Assembly (NCBI GenBank): GCA_900317685.1
Contig: ONHQ01000010.1
Coordinates: 25,536 to 89,535, forward strand
Direction: 5' to 3'
From: an uncultured Prevotella sp.
GTDB lineage: Bacteria > Bacteroidota > Bacteroidia > Bacteroidales > Bacteroidaceae
DNA: 64,000 nucleotides
In this document: positions 8,529 through 17,228 of the stretch, one piece after another
Position numbering within the stretch: the first letter of the stretch is position 1
Layout: each line of letters begins with the position of its first letter
The notes under the pieces: generated by a model
What the model saw: the letters and a program-made list of their open reading frames with translations, nothing else
Databases searched by the model: none
What the model was told of the DNA's origin: nothing
Position numbers and translations under genes: made by a program

Positions 8529-11500
8529 ATGAAGAGAGAGGAGAAGAAAGAACAGACTGCTTCGACGCTTAGCGTGAAGAGAGAAAAGGCTACCTCCATC
8601 TTATTTCTGTCTGCCATGCTCTTGCTCCCGGCTCCCACTTGGGCACAGCACAGCATGACCGGCACACAACAAACTGCGGGGAAACCTACTTACCAGGCGC
8701 GTGCCATCACCGGCACCGTCACCGACGACAGCGGAGAACCGCTCGTCGGCGCTTCCATCAGAATCAAAGGCACCGGACTCGGTGCTGTCACAGACACTGA
8801 CGGTCACTACACCATCAGCGTGAGCAACCCCAAAGCCATCCTCGTATTCTCCTACTTAGGACTGGATCCCGTGGAGATCACGGCCAGCCGCACCACCATC
8901 AACGCCAAGCTCCACAGCACGGCACACACGCTCAAAGACGTGGAAGTGGTGTCCACCGGTTATCAGAAGATCTCGCGAGAGCGCTCCACAGCGGCCTATG
9001 GCTTCGTGGACTCCACACGACTCAACCGACAGATGCATACCGACATCGCAGCCGCACTCGAAGGCCAGGTCGCCGGACTGCGCATGGAACTCAATCCCAA
9101 CACGGGCGAGATGGCGCCTGTCCTCCGTGGCATCGGCACCTTCTCGTCGGATATCGGCACGCAGCCGCTCATCGTCATCGATGACCTGCCCACAGACATG
9201 AGCCTCAAAGACGTCAACCCTTACAACGTAGAAAGCGTCACCGTACTCAAAGACGCTGCTGCGGCCAGCATCTACGGCGCGCGCGCAGCCAACGGCGTCA
9301 TCGTCATCACCACGAAGTCGGGAAAGAAACTCGGCACCCGCGTCAACGTCAATGCCGACTGGTTCATCACCACCAAGCCCAACTTCAACAACCTCGACTT
9401 GGCCTCAACAAGCGACATCATCGACTATCAGACTGATGTCTACAATACCCGCGTGGCACAGAGCGGCAGCGTGGCTAACCTCTTCAACAGCTACGCCACG
9501 GACTATTACAGCCCGCTCTTCCAACTCTATCGCGACCGCGACGAGGGACACATCACCCCGGAGCAGGTCGAGGCCACGCTCAGCCAATGGCGCAAGAACG
9601 ACTACTATGAGCAATACCGCGACCTCGCATGGCGCTCGGCACTGACCCAGCGCTACAACATCAGCCTCTCGCAAAAAGCCAACGGCAGCCAGCACTTCGC
9701 CTCGTTCAACTTTGAGAATGACCGCAACCGCACTATCAACGACAAGAGCAACAGCTTCAGCCTGTATCTGAAGTCCAACTTCCAAATCACCAAATGGCTG
9801 GGCGTCAACGTCGGCATAGACACGAGACTGGCGCACGACAACACACCGGGCAACTACAACTATAACTTCCAGGAGCGCTACATGAGCATCGAGGATACTA
9901 ACGGCAACCGCGTCGTCTCGCCCTATGTCAATCAGAGCGGCTATGCCGGAAGCAGCGTCAACGGCAGTGTCGTCAACGCTTTCCAGGGCAACAATGCCTA
10001 CAAGAGCTTTGGCTTCAACGTCCTCGACGCGCTGGGCCAGGGCGTCACACGCTCGCGCCGTGTCAGCCTGAGACCCTTTGTCAACGTGGAGGCACGCTTC
10101 CTGAAGATGCTGCGCTACAATCTGATGTATCAATACGAGTGGGCACAGCGACGCAACGAGACCTACGACGCTGAGAACGACTATCTCATGCGCATGACTT
10201 ACAACATGGGTATCGACGAGAACGGCAAAGCACAGATTCCCACCGGCGGACGATACTATCAGGGCTCACAGAACTACAGCCGCTACACGCTGCGCAACCA
10301 GCTCAGCTTCGACCATCAGTTCTCTGGCAAGCACCACGTCACCGCCATCACAGGACTGGAGCTCAGACAGACCCACAACCCGCGCATGGTCGAACAACTG
10401 ATGTATGGCTACAACCCCGTCACGCTCACCTCGCAGGCTATGGACTGGGAGACAATGCGCACCGACGGCTGGCACAGCGCCGTGCTCGACAAGAACATCA
10501 CCATGGGCGGACTGACCACCACACAGCACGACACACGCCACCGCTATGCGTCGTTCTACGCCAACGCAGGATATACCTATTCCAACAAATACAACCTCAC
10601 GGGCAGCATCCGTTGGGACGAGGCCGACCTCTTCGGCGTCAATACCAACGACCAGCACCATCCGCTGTGGTCCGTCGGTGCCGGTTGGAATATCTCGGAA
10701 GAAGACTTCATGCGGCCTGTCACATGGCTCGACTATCTGAAGCTGCGCGCGACCTATGGCGTCAACGGCAACGTCGACCAAAGTTCGACAACCTACTTCG
10801 TGGCTACCTACAAGACACAGAGCAACCCCGTCAAGACGCAGTATCTCAAATACGATGACGACGACCTGCCCAACCCCGACCTGCGCTGGGAGAAGACGGC
10901 AACGACCAACTTCGGTGTCGACTTCGCCGTGCTCGACAACCGGATCAACGGATCCATCGACTATTACAACCGCCACGCCAGCGACCTGCTCGTCAGAAAA
11001 TACATGGATCCCACCGTCGGCGCCAAGAGCCACGTCATCAACAATGGCGAGATGCGCAACCGAGGCATTGAGCTTACCCTCAACGCCACCATCTATAAAA
11101 ACCGTGACTGGAACATCGGAGCCACGCTGACCTATGCCCACAACAGCAACAAGATGCTCACCGTGGACCACAGCGAGAGCGACTACGCCAGCCTGTTCAT
11201 CCTCAGTCCCACCAACTATCTCTGGCAAGGCACGAGCTACAACACGCTATGGGCCTACACCTACAGCCGCACCGTCAACGGCTATCCCGTCATCAAAGAC
11301 GAGAACGGCAACGAGATGGCTACGTTCGACGAGCAGGGCAATGTGACAAGCGTCACCACCTCATCATCGCTCAAAGGCACTGCCGCTCTGCGGAATATGG
11401 GCACGCTTACGCCCACCTACAACGGATCGCTGAACCTGCATGTGGGTTGGCGCGGACTGGAGCTCAACGCCTTCTTTGTCTATGCCGGCGGCAACAAGCT

Positions 11501-11903
11501 GCGTCTGCCCACTGCCGACCTTGCGGCCTGGGATGTTGCTACCAATGACATCACCAACCGGTGGAGCACAACGAACAACGTGCCGCGCCTCTATCTCGAC
11601 ATGGACAAAACGGCGCAGGCCTACGCCGGTACGTTCTCGGAGTGGTGGCGCTACAGCGATGTGCAGGTGGCCGACGCCGACTACATCAAGTTGCGGTCCG
11701 TCAGCCTGGCCTACACGCTGCCCACACAGTGGACGAGTGCGATCCATCTGGGACAGACACGCTTCTCGTTTCAGGTCAACAATCTCTTCACCGCCTGCAA
11801 GGCCGGACACCATATCGACCCGGAAAGCTACAGCATGAACAGCGGCACGAGAGGCATGGCCATCCCGCGCACCTTCGCCATCGGACTCTCCACGAGCTTC
11901 TGA
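8529..11903 (+). CDS. SusC/RagA-family TonB-linked outer-membrane transporter
   Basis: The 1124-residue protein has a basic N-region and signal peptide ending near TWAQ (residue 40). A carboxypeptidase-regulatory-like domain follows (ITGTVTDDSGEPLVGASI, about residues 60-135), then a plug with EGQVAGLRM and VESVTVLKDAAAASIYGARAANGVI, and a long TonB-dependent beta-barrel ending in a C-terminal Phe. It imports oligomers bound by its SusD partner, which starts 58 bases downstream. With proteases on both sides, peptide import similar to the Rag system is more likely than glycan import, but this is context only. Confidence 0.95.
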   Translation: MKREEKKEQTASTLSVKREKATSILFLSAMLLLPAPTWAQHSMTGTQQTAGKPTYQARAITGTVTDDSGEPLVGASIRIKGTGLGAVTDTDGHYTISVSNPKAILVFSYLGLDPVEITASRTTINAKLHSTAHTLKDVEVVSTGYQKISRERSTAAYGFVDSTRLNRQMHTDIAAALEGQVAGLRMELNPNTGEMAPVLRGIGTFSSDIGTQPLIVIDDLPTDMSLKDVNPYNVESVTVLKDAAAASIYGARAANGVIVITTKSGKKLGTRVNVNADWFITTKPNFNNLDLASTSDIIDYQTDVYNTRVAQSGSVANLFNSYATDYYSPLFQLYRDRDEGHITPEQVEATLSQWRKNDYYEQYRDLAWRSALTQRYNISLSQKANGSQHFASFNFENDRNRTINDKSNSFSLYLKSNFQITKWLGVNVGIDTRLAHDNTPGNYNYNFQERYMSIEDTNGNRVVSPYVNQSGYAGSSVNGSVVNAFQGNNAYKSFGFNVLDALGQGVTRSRRVSLRPFVNVEARFLKMLRYNLMYQYEWAQRRNETYDAENDYLMRMTYNMGIDENGKAQIPTGGRYYQGSQNYSRYTLRNQLSFDHQFSGKHHVTAITGLELRQTHNPRMVEQLMYGYNPVTLTSQAMDWETMRTDGWHSAVLDKNITMGGLTTTQHDTRHRYASFYANAGYTYSNKYNLTGSIRWDEADLFGVNTNDQHHPLWSVGAGWNISEEDFMRPVTWLDYLKLRATYGVNGNVDQSSTTYFVATYKTQSNPVKTQYLKYDDDDLPNPDLRWEKTATTNFGVDFAVLDNRINGSIDYYNRHASDLLVRKYMDPTVGAKSHVINNGEMRNRGIELTLNATIYKNRDWNIGATLTYAHNSNKMLTVDHSESDYASLFILSPTNYLWQGTSYNTLWAYTYSRTVNGYPVIKDENGNEMATFDEQGNVTSVTTSSSLKGTAALRNMGTLTPTYNGSLNLHVGWRGLELNAFFVYAGGNKLRLPTADLAAWDVATNDITNRWSTTNNVPRLYLDMDKTAQAYAGTFSEWWRYSDVQVADADYIKLRSVSLAYTLPTQWTSAIHLGQTRFSFQVNNLFTACKAGHHIDPESYSMNSGTRGMAIPRTFAIGLSTSF

Positions 11904-11961
11904 CGGCCCGCGATCATCGTTCGGTCCACACCTACACCTTATTATATATAGATCACACATC

Positions 11962-13383
11962 ATGCACAAAGCAATATACGCATTCCTCGCCGCTGCCACC
12001 ATCTCGCTGGCCTCGTGCGACAACTACATCGACATCACGCCCACGGGGGCCATCACCGTGGACTCCGCGACGCAGTATCTCGAACTCGTCGCCAACCCGG
12101 CCCGTGCCTATTATCCCTCGGCCTTTGCCATGCTCAGCGACAACTGCTGGATCAAAGAATCGAATGTCATCGGAAAGGAAAACAACAGTTGGGACGGCAT
12201 CAACACCACGTTCAACGAGCAGGCCGACCGCAACGTTCTCGCCGACAACAATCTCTACGAGAACTGCTACAACTATATCCTGCGTGAGAACATCGTGCTC
12301 TCGCGCGTCGACGACAGTGCCGGTGCCGACTCGGTCAAGGCCTTGGCCAAGGCCGAGGCCAGAATCATGAGGGCCTGGGACCACTTTGTTCTCGTCAACA
12401 CCTTTGCCCGCGCCTACAACCCCGCCACCGCCAAGACCGACGGCGGCGTGGCTATCATGGACAAATACGACCTGGAGGCGAAGCCTGCCAAGGCCAGCGT
12501 CGAACAGACTTATCAGTTCATCCTCAAGGACATCGCGGAAGCTCTGCCTCTGCTCAAACAGCAGCCCATGGATGTCTACCACCCGAGTCTGGCTTTCGGC
12601 TACGCCCTCTCAGCCCTCGTGCATCTCTTCCATCACGACTGGCAGCAGGCACTCGACGATGCCAATCAAAGTCTTGCACTCAAAAGCGACCTGATCGACT
12701 ACATCGACTTGCAGAAGAAGGGCGGACCCACTAAGGTGAAGACCTATGCCAAAGGCGGCAATCCCGAGGTGCTCAACTATGCCTATATGGGCAGCTACTC
12801 CGACAACCCGGCCTACACCTACGGCATGATCAGCCCCGAACTCGTCAAGCTCTATGGCAGCAACGACCTGCGGTTGACCTTGTTTTTCAAGACCACGGGT
12901 AACTCGGTCTACTATTTCGACAATGGCAGCGGAGCCGCACTGTGGAACACCAGCATCACCTACAGCAAGTTCTTCTATTCGTCGGTAGGTCTGCGCACGG
13001 CCGAGGTCTATCTCATCAAAGCCGAAGCCGAGGCTCGTCTGGGCCAGCTCGCACAGTCCACCCAGACGCTCAACACGCTGCGTGCCAAGCGCATCGTCGG
13101 GGAGGTCGCTGTGTTGCAGACGCCGGCCAACGTCAAGGAGGCTGTCCAAAACGTCATTGACGAGCGACGCCGCGAACTGCTCTTCGGCTTCCATCGCTTC
13201 TGGGACCTCAAACGGTTCAACACGGAAGAAGACTATAAGAAGACGATCACACGCACCTTCCCACTCGTCGACACCACTACGGAGCACAAGAGCTATACGC
13301 TCGCTCCCGACTCTAAGCTCTACGTGATTCCCTTCCCCGAAGACGCAAGAAAGAAGAATCCCAATCTGACCAACAACGAATAG
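11962..13383 (+). CDS. SusD/RagB-family surface lipoprotein
   Basis: The 473-residue protein has a lipoprotein signal with lipobox LASC (Cys19), then a SusD-like N-terminal segment (NYIDITPTG) and helical TPR-type core. The C-terminal motif RRRELLFGFHRFWDLKRFN is characteristic of the family. It is the substrate-capturing lid of the preceding SusC transporter. Gene order and 58-base spacing support one operon with SusC and the downstream metalloprotease. Confidence 0.94.
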   Translation: MHKAIYAFLAAATISLASCDNYIDITPTGAITVDSATQYLELVANPARAYYPSAFAMLSDNCWIKESNVIGKENNSWDGINTTFNEQADRNVLADNNLYENCYNYILRENIVLSRVDDSAGADSVKALAKAEARIMRAWDHFVLVNTFARAYNPATAKTDGGVAIMDKYDLEAKPAKASVEQTYQFILKDIAEALPLLKQQPMDVYHPSLAFGYALSALVHLFHHDWQQALDDANQSLALKSDLIDYIDLQKKGGPTKVKTYAKGGNPEVLNYAYMGSYSDNPAYTYGMISPELVKLYGSNDLRLTLFFKTTGNSVYYFDNGSGAALWNTSITYSKFFYSSVGLRTAEVYLIKAEAEARLGQLAQSTQTLNTLRAKRIVGEVAVLQTPANVKEAVQNVIDERRRELLFGFHRFWDLKRFNTEEDYKKTITRTFPLVDTTTEHKSYTLAPDSKLYVIPFPEDARKKNPNLTNNE

Positions 13384-13465
13384 CAATACGCTCTTTCCAA
13401 TCAGACAAGAAATATATAGCCATCTCCATCCCAAGAGGATGGGGATGCTCTAATCCATCAACAAT

Positions 13466-16003
13466 ATGAATATCAACTTCAGACAACTGACACTCAGCAC
13501 GGCCCTGGCCTTGACCTTCGGCTTGCCAGCCAGCAGCCATTACAGCATCGGACGCTTCGATACCGACAACATCAGTGTGATGCGCAAAGACTCCACCGGC
13601 CACAAAGACTCGATCGCAAAGGAAAAGTCGGCGGACAAAGCAAAGAAAGACACCACAGCCGCCAAGAAGACAAACGCCTACGACAAACTTGTGAAGAAAG
13701 GCGGATCGGTTCGTAACGGACTCTTCACCGTGCGACATATCGAGGACAAATGGTATTTCGAGGTACCACAGAGCATCACCGACCGCATGCTCCTGGCCGT
13801 GACACGCTTCACCTCGGTGCCGCAGGCCTTCAAGGAACTGCCCGGCGAGGAGGTCAACCACAGCACCATTTATTTCGAGAAGCGTGACGACAAGACGCTG
13901 CTGCTCCGTGCCTATGCCAAGACGCAGGTCGCTGACGCAAAGGAACAGATGGCGCAGCTCGTTGAAAAGTCGACCGCCGACCCTATCGTGGCGAAGTTCG
14001 ACATCATCGGCAAGAATCCCAAGACGGGCGACATGCTCGTGGAGGTGAGCAAGTTCTTCGTTCAGGACAACAACATCTTCGGACTCTCGTCGTCAGACCG
14101 CAAGATCGTCAACGTCACGGCCTTGCAGGCTGACCGCAGCTTTGTCGACACGATGACGGTCTATCCCATCAACGTGGAGGTGAAAACGCTGCGCACCTAT
14201 AGTTGTCCCGACGGCAAGATGCCGGCGTCAAAAACCGGTTTTGTCACCATCGGCATGAACACGAGCATCGTGATCCTGCCCGAGAAGCCGATGCAGCCAC
14301 GTATCGCCGACGAGCGTGTGGGCTTCTTCGAGACGCGTCAGACCCGCTTCTCCGACGGTGCTCCCTCCAAGGGCTACGCCATCATCAACCGCTATCGTCT
14401 GGAGCCGAAGGACCCTAAGGCCTATCAGCAGGGCAAGCTAGTGGAACCGAAAAAGCAGATCGTCTACTACATCGACCCGGCAACGCCGAAGAAATGGGTG
14501 CCCTATCTCATCGCCGGCATCAACGACTGGAACGCTGCCTTTGAGGCTGCCGGTTTCAAAAACGCCATCGTAGCCCGCGAAGTGCCCAAGGGCAGCTCGA
14601 TCAGTCCCGACGATGCGCAGTATTGTTTCCTGCGCTATCTGCCTTCCGAGACCGAGAACGCCTACGGTCCGCGCATTGTGGATCCACGCAGCGGCGAGAT
14701 CATCGAGAGCCATATCTGCTGGTATCACAACGTGATGAACCTGGTGCGCAAATGGTATATCACCCAGTGCGGACCACTCGACAAGCGTGCGCAGACCATG
14801 CAACTGCCCGACAAGCTCATGGGCGAGCTCATCCGTTTTGTCTCTTCCCATGAGGTCGGACACACGCTGGGCCTGCGCCACAACATGATCGCCAGCAGCG
14901 CCACACCCGTGGAGAAGCTCCGCGACAAGAAGTGGGTGGAGGCCAACGGCCACACGGTGAGCATCATGGACTATGCCCGCTTCAACTATGTGGCTCAGCC
15001 AGAGGACGGCGTGTCGGAGCGCGGACTGTTCCCACGCATCAATGTCTACGACAAGTGGGCCATCAAATGGGGCTACCAGTATCGTCCGGAATTCAAGGAT
15101 CCGTGGAAAGAAGCCAAGCAGCTGCGCACGGAAGTCAGCGAGGCGCTCCGTCGCGACCATCGTCTGGCCTACTGTGGTGACGAGGGGCGTGGCCAGGATC
15201 CGCGCAGCCAGACCGAGAGTCTCGGCGACGACAACATGAAAGCCAGCGACTATGGCATCAAGAACCTAAAGCGCGTCGTCGCAAATCTCGAAAAGTGGAC
15301 GGCACAACCCGACGGCCAGTACGACGATCTCGAAGAGATGCATAAGTCCGTGCGCTCGCAGTTTGCCCGCTATTGTCTCCATGTGCAGCGCAACATCGGC
15401 GGCATATACACCAACACAATCCCTGGTATGCCCGTCACCGAAGTCGTTCCGCGCGACGTGCAGAAGGAGGCCATAGACTGGTGTGCGCGCAATGTCTTCG
15501 AGGCTCCTCTGTGGCTTTATCCCACGAGCATCTGTACGAAACTCAACCTCGACGCCGAGGACGAGATCGTGAACCGCGCCCGTACACTCGTCTCCTACCT
15601 GCTCTCGTCGGGTATGGTGGCCAACCAGTACAAGAAGAGCCAGCGTGCGCTCAAGCCCTATCCCGTGCAGGAATACCTCACCGACCTCTTCCACGCTGTG
15701 TGGAAACCGTTGGGCAAGGAAGGCGACAAGCAGGACTACTACCGCCGTCAGCTGGAACGTGCCTACATCAACACGCTCAACCAGGACATCAATGCGGATC
15801 CGTCGAAGGACAAGAGCACGTTCAGCCTCAATGCCTCCAACTCCGACGCCCGTCTCTTCCTGCTTCAGCATCTCGACACCGTGGAGTCGTTCTGCCGCAA
15901 ACAGCAGTCTTCTCTGCCCTCGACGAGTCTCAACGCACTCCACTACGCTGAGCTGATCCACGAGATCGGAATGATCCGCAAGAAATACGATAAAGCAGAA
16001 TAA
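13466..16003 (+). CDS. Zinc-dependent metalloprotease of the DUF5117/DUF5118/DUF4953 type
   Basis: The 845-residue protein has a signal peptide (about 1-23), a Lys/Asp-rich linker, a DUF5118-like and DUF5117-like region (about 70-330), and a zinc-protease domain with SSHEVGHTLGLRHN. The HExxHxxGxxH site is at residues 462-472. The following VSIMDYARFNYVAQPED supplies a Met-turn (SIMDYA). It lies 82 bases after susD and reads as the last gene of the SusC/SusD operon. It probably cleaves proteins in the periplasm or at the surface so that products can enter through SusC. The substrate is not known. Confidence 0.9.
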   Translation: MNINFRQLTLSTALALTFGLPASSHYSIGRFDTDNISVMRKDSTGHKDSIAKEKSADKAKKDTTAAKKTNAYDKLVKKGGSVRNGLFTVRHIEDKWYFEVPQSITDRMLLAVTRFTSVPQAFKELPGEEVNHSTIYFEKRDDKTLLLRAYAKTQVADAKEQMAQLVEKSTADPIVAKFDIIGKNPKTGDMLVEVSKFFVQDNNIFGLSSSDRKIVNVTALQADRSFVDTMTVYPINVEVKTLRTYSCPDGKMPASKTGFVTIGMNTSIVILPEKPMQPRIADERVGFFETRQTRFSDGAPSKGYAIINRYRLEPKDPKAYQQGKLVEPKKQIVYYIDPATPKKWVPYLIAGINDWNAAFEAAGFKNAIVAREVPKGSSISPDDAQYCFLRYLPSETENAYGPRIVDPRSGEIIESHICWYHNVMNLVRKWYITQCGPLDKRAQTMQLPDKLMGELIRFVSSHEVGHTLGLRHNMIASSATPVEKLRDKKWVEANGHTVSIMDYARFNYVAQPEDGVSERGLFPRINVYDKWAIKWGYQYRPEFKDPWKEAKQLRTEVSEALRRDHRLAYCGDEGRGQDPRSQTESLGDDNMKASDYGIKNLKRVVANLEKWTAQPDGQYDDLEEMHKSVRSQFARYCLHVQRNIGGIYTNTIPGMPVTEVVPRDVQKEAIDWCARNVFEAPLWLYPTSICTKLNLDAEDEIVNRARTLVSYLLSSGMVANQYKKSQRALKPYPVQEYLTDLFHAVWKPLGKEGDKQDYYRRQLERAYINTLNQDINADPSKDKSTFSLNASNSDARLFLLQHLDTVESFCRKQQSSLPSTSLNALHYAELIHEIGMIRKKYDKAE

Positions 16004-16049
16004 TGACGCCACCGGACAAGCCCAAGGTTTGGAAGAAAACAAATAAAGC

Positions 16050-16077
16050 CCTTGCTGTGAAGCAAGGTTATTATTTC
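16050..16077 (+). terminator. Probable terminator of the SusC/SusD/protease operon
   Basis: CCTTGC-TGTGAA-GCAAGG hairpin followed by the T-rich TTATTATTTC, 47 bases after the protease stop. Confidence 0.5.
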
Positions 16078-16151
16078 GGCACAATGGATATTTCCCGTGG
16101 GTCGGATATGAGTATTCTTCACTGAATTGGTTACAGTGATTAGTAGGAAAT

Positions 16152-16288
16152 GAAAATAGTCCTGGACAGGCTTTAACCCCGTAGGGGGTGAGTCTCTACC
16201 TACGGGATAGACGGCGAGCTTGCTCGCTATCCCGTAGGCTGAGACTCAGAGTTCCATTAGGAGCTAAAGCTTGCCAAGGACTATTTTC
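16152..16288. repeat. Nested palindromic element, 137 bases
   Basis: The outer arms (16152-16175 and 16265-16288) are reverse complements at about 21 of 24 positions and begin GAAAATAGTCCT. The inner arms (16189-16210 and 16227-16248) pair through TGAGTCTC and CCTACGGGATAG. A short loop hairpin GGCGAGC-TTGCTCGC sits in the centre. It encodes nothing recognisable. Confidence 0.75.
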
Positions 16289-16608
16289 CTTTTCTGATCG
16301 GTGATGTCGTTGATGAAACGCAGTGTTCTTGTGGCACCAAATCACTTTTCTCATGGGGTTGAAGCCATGTTTTTGTGAGGTTGAAACAAGGTTACTAACA
16401 TTGTAATCCTATAGAAAAAGATCGTTCGCTACGTAGGGAATGATCTTTTCCTACGTACCGAATGATTGTTTGTCTGGCAGCAAAATCAATTTTCACTCAC
16501 AGACCAGCTCGCCGGCATCAAGTGCTTTCAGAACTTGACGGTACTATGGAAAGATCGTCTCAATATGTTAAAATCGACTAACCTCATAGCCTCTTAGAAA
16601 ATTATTTT

Positions 16609-16616
16609 TAACTTTG
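16609..16616 (+). promoter_or_regulatory. Putative -7 box (TAACTTTG)
   Basis: A match to TAnnTTTG, 26 bases before the 5-formyltetrahydrofolate cyclo-ligase start; no -33 box is evident. Confidence 0.45.
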
Positions 16617-16642
16617 TCTTTTCTAAGTAACACCTTTGAAAT

Positions 16643-17203
16643 ATGAGTGACCTTCATTCTTTAAAGCAACAACTCCGGAAAGACATCCGACAGCGGAAAC
16701 AACAATACTCCCTGGAGCAACGTGAGGTTTGGTCGAAAGAGATCGAACAGAAGGTGCTCGACCACCCACGCCTGCAGACTGCCCGCGTGGTGATGCTCTA
16801 CTATGCGCTGCCCGATGAGGTGGACACTCGCCATCTCGTCGACACACTGCTCAAGGAGGGCAAGACCGTCATCCTGCCGAAATGCATCGACAAGGAACAT
16901 ATCGAACCACGGCAATACACGGGACCGGACGACCTCGCCGAAGGCATCTACAACCTGCTCGAACCCGTCGGCAAGCCTTACCGCGACCTCGACAGCATCG
17001 AGCTGATCATCGTGCCAGGTATGAGTTTCGACAGCAAGGGACACCGCCTCGGACGCGGACGCGGATATTATGACCGCTTCCTGGCTCAGGTGCCGCAGGC
17101 TTACAAGATCGGCGTGTGCTTTGACTTCCAGCGCATGGAGCAGGTGCCCGTCGACGACAACGACCGGGTGATGGACGAAGTCCTCAGCAATGCGTCTTTC
17201 TAA
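16643..17203 (+). CDS. 5-formyltetrahydrofolate cyclo-ligase
   Basis: At 186 residues it has the normal family length. It converts 5-formyl-THF to 5,10-methenyl-THF with ATP, returning a storage folate to one-carbon metabolism. The N-terminal basic helix (LRKDIRQRKQQ) is followed by YYALPDEVDT and by the signature PGMSFDSKGHRLGRGRGYYD (residues 125-144). The downstream large membrane protein begins only 25 bases after the stop, so the two may be co-transcribed. Confidence 0.95.
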   Translation: MSDLHSLKQQLRKDIRQRKQQYSLEQREVWSKEIEQKVLDHPRLQTARVVMLYYALPDEVDTRHLVDTLLKEGKTVILPKCIDKEHIEPRQYTGPDDLAEGIYNLLEPVGKPYRDLDSIELIIVPGMSFDSKGHRLGRGRGYYDRFLAQVPQAYKIGVCFDFQRMEQVPVDDNDRVMDEVLSNASF

Positions 17204-17228
17204 CTCTCATACTGAGGAGACTCAACCA

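Larger units (their letters stand above)
16004..16642. other. Intergenic region with palindromic elements, no gene seen
   Basis: It contains a terminator-like hairpin at 16050-16067, a near-perfect 137-base nested palindrome at 16152-16288, a second palindromic stretch around 16410-16470, and the promoter box of the next gene. Confidence 0.6.
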
